Shown: in pieces, positions 42,040-53,854 of the stretch
Layout: each line of letters opens with the position of its first letter
Numbering within the stretch: the stretch's first letter is position 1
Source of the DNA: Stictocephala bisonia
Lineage: Eukaryota; Arthropoda; Insecta; Hemiptera; Membracidae
Reading direction: 5' to 3'
Length of the DNA: 64,000 nucleotides
NCBI GenBank assembly: GCA_035578905.1
Contig: JAQJVL010000416.1
Span: forward strand, 633,947-697,946
Notes under the pieces: model-generated
The model's input: the letters and a program-made list of their open reading frames with translations, nothing else
Databases searched by the model: none
What the model was told of the DNA's origin: nothing
Position numbers and translations under genes: made by a program

Positions 42040-42270
42040 TTTTCAAAAAAGGAGAGGCCGATCTCTTTCTTAACCTTACTTTCCCATTCCTCATAGATTA
42101 TTAATCTGTGTGAGGAATTTACTCAGATATAGTAAGGAGTGAACCAGCACAGTATAAGGTGAATATTACTGATATATCTTCCAGTTTAGGCCGGATTCTA
42201 ACCAGTACCATCTCTAACCCAAGCTCAAAGGCCTGATTACTTAAACCACTCGGTCACCGGCTCACCCTAC
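42040..42270 (-). repeat. tRNA-derived SINE
   Basis: On the minus strand the head reads GGTGACCGAGTGGTTTAAG (A box, Leu/Ser-tRNA-like) and GGTTAGAATCC (B box), then a body ending GATCGGCCTCTCC and a T-rich edge. No intact tRNA fold is present. Confidence 0.6.
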
Positions 42271-42649
42271 CCTGCCCTAAATGCTCTAGAACGACTTAAA
42301 TATGTAATATTTCCTAGAACAAGTTCAGGTTATTTGATTTAAATGCATTTACTTTTAAACTATTTAAACAGTCAAACAGAAATAATAATTCCAAAATATT
42401 TGTGACAGGTTAAAAAAGTCAATAAAGAGATCTTTACACGAATTGATTAGAACATCTGGAGATACAGAGTTTTTATCACTGCATAAACACTTTTTAAAAA
42501 GTTTTAAAACCGAAATACAAATAGGTCTTTAAAAATTATGTACAAAACTTATGTACAGATAGCAAAACTTAGGTACAACATTAATTAAGTTAGGAAATCA
42601 AGAAATACAATTTAAGGTACCTGGAAGGTGGTTGAATGAGAGGCTGGTA

Positions 42650-44630
42650 ATGGCTACCGCCGGAAATAAACGACATTTATAGGGATCATCATATTATTAC
42701 AAGTAAAATAGACATTGCCACCACATTCGTTGAGTACTTTATTAACACCTTAAAAACCTTTAACTTACCACCCAACTTGTCTAAAGCTTTAGAATATATT
42801 CCGAAATGACTGAACATTCAACAACAGATCTTTTAGTTCAAAACCGTATCGGAAGATGAGGTGATTAAAATAATACCAACAATACAAGCTTTAAATTCCT
42901 AAGAATCAACTGACTGGGATGACATCTCTCCGTTAAAAAAAAAAGTTTCAAAGCCTTTTCAAAACCTCTTACTCATCTGTTAGTCTTCCTCTTCAATAAG
43001 AAATTTTCTGAAGAATTATTTCCTCAAACCAAATCCTAAAAAACCTAATATAAAAAATTTAGATGACTTCGGTAGCTATTTTTTTAAAAGCACTTGAGAA
43101 GGTAGTCTGAACAAGATTATTTTGTATAAGAAAACAGTATTTTAAGTTTCTGTAAGTTTGGTTTTCGCAAAAGGAAGCGGGCCTGTGATGCAATGTATGA
43201 TTTCATGAAGCATGTGTCAAGTACGATTCTTGGATGATATCCGAAGTTTCAGTGCTTTAGCATCAGCATTATAGTGGTTAATATCTTATCTTTTTTAATC
43301 GTATGCAATGTGTGATGTTGGATTCTAATGGGTGGAATGGATAGTAAAAGGTGATTATTGGTGTTCCTCAGGGTCCGATATCTGGCCCTCTACTCTTCTT
43401 CATCTATTGTAATGATCTACCTGACATTGTATTTAGAATCAAACTGGTTCTTTATGCAGATTATCCTCCCATAGTAGCCTCCAATAGTGACAAACAACAG
43501 CTTACTAAGTTCTTGTGGACAGCTTAAATATAATGAAGGAAAGATATTTAGTGAATGGACTAAGGTAAAATTTTGATAAAACGTATATATTTAATTTCTA
43601 TTTTAACAACATAAAATTTCCCATAGTGATCCTTCATACCTATCAACAATTTTTAATTTAGTAGCAACAACAAAATTTCTTGGCATCGAAATTGACTCTT
43701 GTTTAACTTGGACATCGTCACATCATTGGTTATTGACATAACTTAGCATAGCCTTTTGTGCAATTTAAAAACATCGTTTTGCGTGCAGAAGAGAATGGTT
43801 AGATTGATTATTTCTGCACATTATTATTATACAATACAAGTAAACGTCACACAACACAAATGTATTACAATATATGCACAAAATGCACAAATATATTACA
43901 ATACAAGTACAAAATGCACAAATATAATGGTGATCGATTTCGGTGATCCTCGCTCACCTTCCTCAGACCACATTATTTCAAAAATTAATTCAGGCTTGTT
44001 TGCATTGAGAAGAATGTCACTCCTATGCAGTGAACCAACATTAAAATTAATATTTCATGCTCACATACAGTCACATATAGCCTATGGCATATGTGTCTAT
44101 GGTAGCACTTCTTTACAAAATTTGAACAAAATATTAATGCTGCAAAAAAAGGCAATCAGAATAATTTTAAAATTAAGAGCTACTGATTCTGTAAGGGGTC
44201 ATTTCCAAAGTTTGCAAATATTAACGGTATTTGGCCTATATATTTTAAGTTGTATAATGTATGTTAGAGACCACTTCAGTGAAGTGGAAACTCACTCTGA
44301 CATACACTTTTACAATACAAGGGGTAAAATGGCGATAGTTGTACCCAACCACAGGCTAGAGTTATTTAAAAAGAAAACTTCAGTAATGGGTGCGAAGTTT
44401 ATAAATGCTCTACCTTATAGTATTAAAAATAAATTTGACTCTGTAAATTTTAAATCCCTGGTTAAATCATACCTTATTTCTAAATCTTTATATTCTTTGG
44501 ACGAATATTTTAGTTCTTAGTAATAAGTTAATTTAGTTTATACAATAAATGTAGTGACGCTATTTAATGTACAACTCTGTACTGATACAAATAAAGATAT
44601 TTTGATTTGATTTGATTTGATTTGACCAGA
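42650..44630 (+). mobile_element. LINE remnant with reverse transcriptase and TTTGA tail
   Basis: Broken frames carry FGFRKRKRACDAMYDFMKHV (near 43155-43215), GVPQGPISGPLLFFIYCNDL (from about 43360) and VLYADY, a decayed catalytic YADD box. An open stretch from 43927 to 44520 then reads SDHIISKINSGLFALRRMS, HIAYGICVYG and ends SYLISKSLYSLDEYFSS. The 3' end is a run of TTTGATTTGA units at 44606-44630. A piece of the 38.7 kb hairpin sequence (43831-43927) interrupts it. It is inactive by stops and the lost catalytic aspartate. Confidence 0.8.
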
Positions 44631-45432
44631 GGGATTCACAAAAGAATTACCAACACGTATTATGCTAATTAAAAAACTATTATTACTATGCACTATTATG
44701 ATTATTTCGTAATACCAGCTGAAAAACCTCAAGAATGCAAATACTTCCACTACCTTTACTTTTCATATTTCATAATCTTCTGTACGTACATTTTAACCAA
44801 GACAATTTCTCTTACAATAACAATCATTTCACTATAAATTCTCAAATGCTCTGGTATTATATCCATAGAACAAGTGTTCTCGAAAAGTCTCAATTTTATA
44901 CGTAATTTACAATTTATAATCATCCGCCACGTCTTTAAAGGAGGTACAATTGCTTCCAAAATTAAAAACACTGTTAAAAAAGTACCTTATTTCCCATTAT
45001 ACCTACAGTGCAGCCGAGTACTTGGCTTCCTCTCGCCGTCTACGGGGTTTCAGAGGTGTCTGGTTTAACCACTAGCACTTCTTTATAGTAAATAGGAACA
45101 GTTTTGTTATCAATTGAATTTAAAACTCTTAGTTGTAAGGTATTATGGTGATTATAACTTAGATATTAGGTAATACGTAATTTATAAGTCTTTGCCTGGT
45201 TAATTGTGCTTGTAGGGTGTCTGTGACACTAAAAAATGAAACATTTAAGTTATATAATAAAAAGAGTAACTAGAGCAACTTTTTAGTTAAATACAAGTGT
45301 AAAAAATCACCTCTTTGATGTTTTATAACTGTCATATATGCTATAATATTAATGACTTTTATTTCCATCATAAATATTAAGTTAGCAAATACACGTGCCA
45401 AAATAAAAACATACACAATTTACACTACTCTT

Positions 45433-45666
45433 TTAAATTGTAACATTTATGCCAATGTCACAGTTGGGGTCAAAATACCTGCATGGATTATATCGGGGTT
45501 TATATATACTTTGAATGATTGCAGGTGACCAATTCTTACTCTGTTCCCTTAACACCCACAAGACGTCCGCCCAATTGTTGCCTTCAACGTAGCAACACTT
45601 GGTCACTAGGTCAATCTGGGATGTCTGTGTTCGATGGTGGCCAGAGTTCATATTTTGTCTTAGAGA
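45433..45666 (-). CDS. Orphan exon-like ORF, function unknown
   Basis: I do not recognise this protein. The minus strand has an AG acceptor in TTATTTCTCTAAG (exon edge about 45666), then an open frame QNMNSGHHRTQTSQIDLVTK continuing CCYVEGNNWADVLWVLREQ, NWSPAIIQSIYKPRYNPC and FDPNCDIGINVTI before a stop at 45433. The composition (three Trp, five Cys, several Tyr) looks like a real protein more than a chance ORF. An AATAAA lies downstream on the minus strand near 45360. If real it is a last exon; earlier exons were not found. It could instead be an isolated Met-start ORF or a remnant of a mobile element. No frame partner was seen in the hAT element that lies directly upstream. Confidence 0.4.
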   Translation of the reverse strand, partial: SLRQNMNSGHHRTQTSQIDLVTKCCYVEGNNWADVLWVLREQSKNWSPAIIQSIYKPRYNPCRYFDPNCDIGINVTI

Positions 45667-45765
45667 AATAATTTAGTAAATACACAGCTAAACATAAAAT
45701 TAACTACTATTTAAAATTTGTAAAATAACTCTTTTAATAAATAATTTATTTTTTAACTATATGAG

Positions 45766-47001
45766 TAGGGGTGTCAATCCCGGAATCCTGGTATCTCGGA
45801 TCCCGGGTTTCTGGCTGGTTTTTGATACTTACTACTCCAGGATTTTCTGCTATCAATCCCGGGATTAACGGGATTACAAAGCCCATGTATTTTTAATTTT
45901 AAGTATCACTTTAAAATAAATTACTATAATAACATTGAAATTGTTAAACCGATTTTTATAGTAATTAATTTGTAGATAGTTGGTTGAAATACTTATTAGT
46001 TATGTAAAATGGTTTACAATTAATTAATAGTTAATCTTCTTTAGATATCATCATAATTTGGCTTGTGTGTGTAGTTTTGGCTAAGTACATATGACAGCGT
46101 TGCATTTTAATTATTTAAGAATATCAATTACTTTTTATTTCTTCAATGAAAGTGTTCAGTATTAACAACGGTTTCTTCCATGACTAATAAACGATGGAAT
46201 CTATAAATCACCAGCTCAAAAGAACGCGCTCAACTGTTTAGATGTGTACGGTCTAATTCTAAACAAGAACGATCCACGAGGAACAAGCGCGCGTTAATCG
46301 TAAAACTCGCGTTCCATGTGTACGCAGTCATTTGTTTGGTAGTGTTTCAAACCCATGCGTTCCAATTCGCAATGCAACGCTGTCATGTGTACAACTGTAC
46401 ATAGCCGTTGCAGTGTGTGCGTCGGCCTCCGGCCCTTCATAACAATAATACAATATTTCTCCGAAATACTCTATGCATTCTATGCGGCAGGCTACATTTG
46501 CAATGAACTGAGAAGCCGGCTCGATCAAGAAACGATTGACGCCTTAATATTCCTAAGAAGATACTTCTAGAAACTGAAAGTTTAAAAGATGTTTTTATCA
46601 TTTCCTAATATTACTTTACATTATTTTTAATAATTTGTATACAATATTGTTTTCATTAGTAAGAATTTATTCTCGAAGAATGCAATTTTAGTTAAACTAT
46701 TGTTTTATTTTTCTCGTTGAAGTAGAAGTTTTCTGTTCCTCCCATAGGCCTGTGTGTCATTCTTTCTTTATCTTAATTCCTTTGTACAGTTACTAAATCA
46801 TCCTATGTCACTTTGTAAATGTAAGTCGCATTTGATTACAGCAAACTGCGTGTATTCCACCCATTTTACAGTAAAAAACAAGGTTTAATAGCTGTACAAC
46901 TTGAATTTAACAGGGTAAAACTCAACATTTTTAATCCCGGGATGAGCATAAGTAAATCCCGAAATCCCGGGATTGAAAATAAGGTCCGGGATTGACACCA
47001 A
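45766..47001 (+). mobile_element. hAT element, internally deleted
   Basis: The ends are TAGGGGTGTCAATCCCGG on the left and, inverted, TTGGTGTCAATCCCGGACC on the right. Flanks TATATGAG (45758-45765) and TTTATGAG (47002-47009) form an 8-bp duplication with one change. CCCGGGAT motifs recur inside both ends. The inside keeps only the last part of a transposase. Confidence 0.85.
46460..46570 (+). pseudogene. hAT transposase C-terminal (dimerisation) fragment
   Basis: The frame reads AAGYICNELRSRLDQETIDA then LIFLRRYF before a stop. This corresponds to the end of the hAT dimerisation domain, where a motif of the kind A.G.I....RSRL....ID.L.FLR.YF closes the protein. All catalytic parts are deleted, so no activity is possible. 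Confidence 0.8.
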
Positions 47002-47194
47002 TTTATGAGCCAATACAGAATTTTACGATTATTCTACAGTTTTGGCGAATATATTTCACTTAGGTCCTTGATTTCATAAATTATAGATAGCTAACCTTGT
47101 AATAGATTCATCAGTTTAAACTCTCTTCGTTTTTGTCATATAAAATTATTTGGAACTGATACCAACGTATATTAAAGTGCATATAAAACTACTA

Positions 47195-47492
47195 GAGAAG
47201 TCTGGGGTGTCCATGTTGGGTGAAAGTCAATGTTTAGATGTTGTGTAGGGAAGATAACTGAGTGTTAGGCTTATCATTTAGCTGAAAATCAGACCAAAAC
47301 TACGTGGTTTGGATTCCACGTAAATATGTAGGTCCCTTAGATGCCCTGGCTATTTGGCTATTAATAAATAGCTTTTCTGAGGAACAGCTGACCTTAGTTA
47401 TTATCAATGATTACACTCGTTCATCTACACTCATCACACTTATTTGCCCGTATCTTGACGGTCGGCGTCTTTATAATGAATGAATGAATACA
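47195..47492 (+). repeat. SINE, fullest copy of its family
   Basis: A head with GATAACTGAGTGTTAGGC and GGTTTGGATTCC (A- and B-box-like) precedes a body with GAACAGCTGACCTTAG and TCATCTACACTCATCACAC. The tail is AATGAATGAATGAATAC. Copies occur at 39240-39420 and, inverted, 52290-52545. Confidence 0.75.
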
Positions 47493-47751
47493 AAAATAGT
47501 AGGCTCTAATTGAATTACTTGCTTCGTGAGGAGTAATAGTTTGTGTGAGTGTGTATGTGTGGAGGGGATGTGAAGAAGAGAGGTAGAGGTGGTAGGGCCT
47601 AAGTCCAGACCGGCCTAGGTGGCGTATAAGTTAGAAGTGAACGTAGCAACATGTGTTATCTTTTTCAGTGTAAGATAAGTACAGCGTACTTCGTATAGGT
47701 TAATCAATAATATGTACGATATATTTTGAATTTATAATTACGTGTTCAAGA

Positions 47752-47827
47752 ATGGGTAACTCAAAGTCTGCAACCATCTGGCAGGTGATTCTCTTTGCGT
47801 ACGTCGGTACTTTCATTATCATTACTG
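47752..47827 (+). CDS. Exon 1 of the 169-residue protein gene
   Basis: The exon has 25 codons plus one base, ATG GGT AAC..., ending ATTACTG before GTAAGTG. A possible acceptor TTTTTCAG at 47663-47670 could mark an untranslated exon border upstream. Confidence 0.6.
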
Positions 47828-50800
47828 GTAAGTGTAGTTAACATGTTTATTGTAATACACATTCTTCAATATCAACAACAATTTATTATCAACGACGGTT
47901 ATTTTATGAGGAAGTGAAAATATAAAAAGTATTACACTATTTTAGGCTAGGCGAGGTTCAGTTGAGTTTAATGCGTTAACCGAATGTTCGATATAAAATT
48001 ATGTGATACTTCCCATTCATTCACATCGATAGAAAGTTGTACAAATGATGGATTTACATTCATCATGATAATTGACTCACTAAAAAGAATCATATGTCGT
48101 TCGTTGTAAGTTTCAGTTACAATGTTAACAGCATTTACATAGCTCTGTAAGTGCGATAGTAACATTTTTAGAACCAATATGAAAAATCGTTAAGTTCAAG
48201 CTTTTTTAACATGATCAGCAAACTTTCAATAGTTAACTATCTTATAATTAACTGATTACACTAATTCATTTTCTGCAGTATTGAATTTTTACTTTTTTGT
48301 TTCTTCCTTCTTCATTTTCTCTCAACAGTTAAAACTGAGAAAAATATTAGAAAGCCATATAAATAATTGTATATTTATATTAGGTCCTTAAATATAATTT
48401 ACAAAGGGTTCTAAGAAATTACGAAAATTCATGATTTCTAATAAGGAAATTAATAAGAACACTTCTGTATGTGTTTTTTACTAAAAACTTAATATCTCAA
48501 AAGTTATTGAAGATAAAACCATGAAAATCGATATGAATGTTGATCTTTACAGTATCCATGTACTATTTATATTTCATTTTTTTACAACAATCTTTTTCAA
48601 AATGGCGGCCATTTTAAATTTTTAAAGCCAAATAGCTTAATAACCTTAAATTTTACTAAAAACTTGTAAGTTACAAAAAGGTTTAGGAATTTATTTCTAT
48701 GAACAATTATATAAAAAGTTTTAAGATTGAACGACTATTAACTGAGAAATTAAAATTTTTATCAAAATTGAAAACTAAAATTTTCAATTTTATTAATGTC
48801 AAGCATATTTTTATTTGATAAAAATTGTAATTTCTCAGTTAATAGTTGTTCAATCTTAAAACATTTTATATAATTATTTATAGAAATAAATTCTTAAACT
48901 TTTTTGTAACTTACAATTTTTTAGTAAAATTTAAGATTATTAAGATATTTGGCTTTAAAAATTTAAATTACCCATTAGTTAATCTTTTAGTGTCACATTA
49001 AAGTCTACAGTACTTGTATGTCTGTTTTGAAAAGGTAGAATCTTTGTAATTATTGATTAATCAATTGTCTACAAATGACATTCTTCTGTCAAATATGTGG
49101 AATTTCAAAGAAAATTAATTTCAGCCAAATCATTCAACACATAAATGCATATTCAATAAATTAGCAAAGATCTGTAAAACAAAGTAATAAAAAAAAAACC
49201 TCATATAAAGAACACTTTATTTGTAAGTTGTTTTATTAACAATGCATTTAGGAATTTAAATAATATAAACAACACATTTCACTAGAATAATGATTATTCT
49301 GATTGTTGGAAAAATAATATATATATAATGCTCCATTTCATAAAAAATGGAGTCCTCTAGCGGTATTAGACAAATGGCTTAGTGTCAGTCACAGCCACCG
49401 AAAGTCACGTAGTCATATCTTTTCTAGTCAGCATCTCACATCACCAGAAAAATAATTCCAAGAACTGGGTTCAGCAAGATTAATGTCTCTTGCTGCTACA
49501 GTGCAATTACTTGACAAAGAAATAATTTTGTGCGAGTTGAAAACTCATTTTTCTATTTGCATACAGTTTTTGTAATTTTGTTAAGACACTTTTAGCGTAA
49601 AGATATTGGCATTATAACTTTAAATCAATTAAGGCAGTCAAGGAATAACAATTAGGGTGACAGTTTATTTCACAAAGCAACAGATAGTTCTCGTTTACCA
49701 AATTAACTCACTATTTTCAAAGAGAAGGAATCTTTTTGAAAATCAGTGTATATATGTACAGAACATAACATTAATTATTGATAATAGAAATAGAATAACG
49801 AAATTAAGTTGAAATCATGTTGCATTAGACTATTTTCATTCGAATTGTTAGCAATTCGACTAATAAAACTTTGCCTAAATGTATGAATATAAGTAGGATT
49901 CTATTTATTAACAATTTAAATATAATGAATACTGACCGTGGAAGCCCCCATATGAAAATCCTACTTACTACTTAAATATACAAATAAATTTCAACAGAAT
50001 CTGAAAATATACATTGATTGTTAAAATGGAGACCCAATATCTGTAACAAAATAATTAATTTTCATATGTTGATTTGTCAAACGTTTTGATTTTGTATAAA
50101 AAGTCAATCGTTCTATTTGTGTTGCTAACGGGTTTGTGTCGTGAGGTATCAACTGGTTTGTTTTCCTTTTAATTTTAATAATCAGAACAACTATCAATTA
50201 AATTGGCTTGAACAATACTAAGTGGTTTAATCTAAAACTTATTAGTTTTGCTCAGTAACAGTAAATGTGGCATTGTTTGTGAACGATGCCACAATTTTAG
50301 AATCAAAAGAAGAAATCAGTTGGAAAATATTTTTGATAACCCATAATACGATATTATAAGAAACATTACGCATTTTAACAAATTTTTTGTACCAATTTGT
50401 TAAAGTAAATTATTTGTAAAATTACACAAACAAATGGAAAACTTCCTCTGATTTATGATTATGGGCATGTTTACATTTTTTAGTTACTAATAATTTTCTA
50501 AATATCTGAAACGTCTTAACAGAACACCATGTGTATGGGTCAAGTTTTTGATTACATCTATAACAACCATTTAAGTGTTTATACAAAATAATTATGGTTG
50601 TTAAGTAAGCTAAATGTTTTATTTTTGTAGTGGGAAATCGACTGATACAAAACCCAACTCCAACATACTAACAAAAAGATTTGTATTATTACTTATTGTT
50701 ATGTTGATAAGGGACACTGCTGGGCTGATAGTTATTTAGACACCAACGTACAGTGTGCACTTGGCACTAGAGAACCTCAGGGGTCAGTTGTTGGGCCACT

Positions 50801-53800
50801 CGTGTTCCATTGTATATTTGGATAACAATGCATGCAAATTAAACAAGCGTCCTGTTCTACTTTATACTGTATACTTTTAGTTTTGAGACTTTGGCTTACC
50901 ATTAGAATATAATAAATAACAAATGTCAACAGTTTATTTAACATGACAAATTGTTTGTATGTTATTAACCATTTATAAAGATATCATTTATAAATGGTTG
51001 AAAGATAATTAACTAAATAGCTGTTTTACTTGTTTTTAAGCTGTTAAATACAATCAATTTTTGTTCAGTAGCCTAATTTGTTTTTTTTAAATTGTTGTAT
51101 ATAAGTTAAACCAGGATATAGAAAGTATCTAACATTTGTACGTATAAAATTAAGTTATAAACAAAGAGTTTAACCATTTACTTTTTAACCGTGTTCAAAG
51201 AGTTTAACCATTATAAGAAGTCTATCTATATATATCAGGGTAATTTTTTTATTGAACATTAAACATGTTTGAAAAGAAACTTTAATGACGATTATTGAGT
51301 ACGAAATATTGATATTTTAGCAAACCACAAGAAACGAATCATAGGACAAAATTCTAACACAACTAGTATACATATACAACACACGGGTGCTGAGTCTCGG
51401 GATGAACAAATAACTTAAACGAATAATAATATAGAAACAAAATGTTATAACCAGCTTTTGCCCATAACAAACAACTATTTAACATTTTAGACCTTGATAG
51501 TTTGCTTATGGGAGACATCCAGCCAATAGTTACCAAAACTAATCCTAACTGACCAGGAATATGTCATTAAAATTAACACTCTCACCTTACCTGACAAGGC
51601 AGGTCCTCATCTATAACAAGGTTTGAGGTTTTGGTTTAAAAATGTTTTCTTTCTAGTAACTCAAAATAAGTAGTCTAGAGCGAACAAATCTGGACAACGT
51701 TAAGGCCATTCTGTTCTTACTTTAGGTAATCCAAGTTTTTTACTTGCGAAAACTTGTCTTATAATCACGCCCTAATTAGAAAGGGCTTTATCTTATAGAA
51801 ACCAAACATTTTCGAAGTTTTCGCTTTAAGCACGTTGAATGTAGGCTATCTGTTTCTACAGCAATATTTTTAAGGGTTAAAAAACCTCTCTATAGAGATT
51901 AGCCATATAATCCAGACATTATTTCTTAGACTATGATGACTTATGAAGGGCTAAAATTGTGAGGTGTAGCGTAGGCAAAATAAACACTGTTTTAAAAACA
52001 TTAGTCATTCCAGGAAGTACTTATGGTAGTCAAGCCAAATTTCCTCCCGGAGTCAATAGATACAATGTTTGACTCATCAGGTACCTAAACTTAGTAAAAT
52101 ACTAATATGAACAGAGCCATATATAAATAAATATTGATCCAGTTGATACCGCATGCTTCCACTCACATGTAACTGTGGGTAATGAGTACGTCTTTCAGCC
52201 ATCTATTGTGGTAGAAGTTATGATAGTTAACCCTTCCGTAAAAAATGTAGAAAGCAACATTTTAAACATTCAAGAAGATGAAGGCAATTTTTATTCATTG
52301 TTGAGTATGAGGGGAGATTAGTGTGACGAATGTTAATGAACGAGTGTAGTCATTGTTACTAACTAAGGTCAACTGTTCTTTAGAAATAGTCATTTATTAT
52401 TAGCCTAACATCCAGGGAAACTAAGAGGCATATAGCTTCACGTTGAATCCGAAAGCCTTTTACTCAGTTCTCTACTAAAAAACATCTGATCCCTGATTAT
52501 CACCCAGTGGACAACCCAGATTGCTCTAGTAGTGGGTCACGTCGATGGCAACTATATAGTAGCAGACGCCGTTTACCTATCATTTACAATCTCCACAACA
52601 TTTCTTGTCCTTAAGTATCTGAATTACAGTATTTCACCACTAGTTAAACATATCTAATGACAGTTTTAGTAAGTATTTTGAAGTAAAAACTATTAAAAAA
52701 CCATTACGTGTTTTATTAAACATTAGGCCTACAACTAAAATAGCAGCATTAAAAAAAAGATAATAATAATTTAAAAAAATAACATTTCTAACATTTTCAC
52801 TGTCTTGTATTTTTTATTACGTTGTTCTTTTAAAGCTGGATTTCAACACAGCGAAGAGGTCACATGCAATAGTTCACTAAATATGTGTCGAGCCAGCACA
52901 TTGTCAGTCACTCCTTTAATATCATCAAATCCTGGAGGATTAACTTAAAAATTATTACTACAGTTGTATAAAGATATAAATTAGTCATCTACTTACAACT
53001 GCCATCGAAGTGTTCGCTGTGGCCAAAAGAAAGCTACCTCTGTATCTCTTTCTCTATGATTTCAAAGAACATGTTTCAAAGTAAAAAGTCTTTAATTTTA
53101 TGTACTCGATTTATTCTTCTGTTTAAGCAATTTTACCAGAAGGCGTTTACCAAAAGTAGGCTATGAAGGCAAAATAGATAAAATAATAGTTTAGTACAAG
53201 AAAAAGCTGATTGAAAAATGTATACTTGTATTGTGATTCGTTAAAGTTATTTCTCTATCCTATTTTATTTTATGTCAGTACCATTACAATAGTCAACAAG
53301 AAAGTAATGTGTTACTAGAAGAGGTTTATGGAGCGATTGATTAAGTTTGTCAATTTAAATCATCAAAGCACTGTTATTTAACTGTATGCAACGTTCTTTT
53401 CTACATATAATATGTTTCAGCATGTGCATTCTGCTGGTGGGTGATCTTAAAATGTGAAGCCTGGAGTGAGTCCCGAAGTAGAAAAAAACACCCAAGAAAT
53501 ATATTAAAGGAAACTCAATTAAAATCTAATAAATTATCATGTTCGAAATCGCAGCCTTCGAGTTATGAAATGTGTCCAATTGAAGAACTCCCAAAGAAGG
53601 AAAACGACCCAAGACAACACGAGAAACATTCTTGTTCACAACCGAAATCCAAGCCGATATTGAAAAACCCTTCTTCCCGTTACAGTGGAAAGACAACGAA
53701 AACGGCAATGGATAAATATACCGAGGCTTCAACACTGAAGATAACTCGTTCCCATTGTGGTGAAAACAAGACATCAAGTAGCCAGCCTTCAAGTCGGAAA

Positions 53801-53854
53801 GATCTATCGAATGAAGTCCAAAATCTCATAGTTAGGTTTGAGAACGAAAAGTAA
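47752..53854 (+). CDS. Uncharacterised 169-residue single-pass membrane protein, two exons
   Basis: Exon 1 (47752-47827) encodes MGNSKSATIWQVILFAYVG and on to IIIT, then a GTAAGT donor with one base left. Exon 2 (53421-53854) follows acceptor TATGTTTCAG, restores an Ala codon and runs CAFCWWVILKCEAWSESRSR to a stop at 53852. The joined protein has an N-terminal Gly2/Ser6 start that fits N-myristoylation. A hydrophobic stretch at about residues 9-36 includes CAFCWWVILKC, whose cysteines could be acylated. A Lys/Ser-rich tail of about 130 residues has no hydrophobic segment and ends VQNLIVRFENEK. The hydrophobic segment is continuous only across the splice junction, which supports the model. 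AATAAA at 53861 could be the poly(A) signal. I recognise no family. Confidence 0.65.
48599..48975. repeat. Foldback element, arms about 160 bp
   Basis: The left arm (48614-48776) with AAATTTTACTAAAAACTTGT and CTATTAACTGAGAAATT pairs with the right arm (about 48810-48968). Just left lies AAAATGGCGGCCATTTT, a palindrome shared in part with the 25.7 and 63.5 kb elements. It lies in the 5.6 kb intron of the 169-residue protein gene. Confidence 0.85.
48976..52285. other. Intron of the 169-residue protein gene, mostly featureless
   Basis: AT-rich. Apart from the LINE scrap at 50.7 kb there is a short 13-bp-arm palindrome (AACCATTTATAAA, near 50970-51000). No further exon was recognised. Confidence 0.5.
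50695..50835 (+). mobile_element. Small LINE fragment
   Basis: A short frame reads GTREPQGSVVGPLVFH, equivalent to the G.PQGS..GP..F motif of LINE reverse transcriptase. Nothing else of the element is recognisable. Confidence 0.5.
52286..52545 (-). repeat. SINE copy (family of 47.2 kb)
   Basis: On the minus strand GAACAGTTGACCTTAGTTAG, GTAACAATGACTACACTCG and a head with GTCCACTGGGTGATAATC match the 47.2 kb copy in order. Confidence 0.75.
53421..53854 (+). CDS. Exon 2 of the 169-residue protein gene
   Basis: The exon starts after TATGTTTCAG and is open for 434 bp to a TAA at 53852-53854. The open frame extends 20 bp further left than its first possible internal start, to the splice site exactly. 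Confidence 0.65.

Noticed and set aside
42190..42270. tRNA-Leu or tRNA-Ser gene on the minus strand
   Set aside because: The head resembles such a tRNA but stems are degraded and it is joined to a repeat body.
44756..44971. 71-codon minus-strand ORF beside a LINE
   Set aside because: Low-complexity composition, an equally open ORF on the other strand, and no recognised homology.
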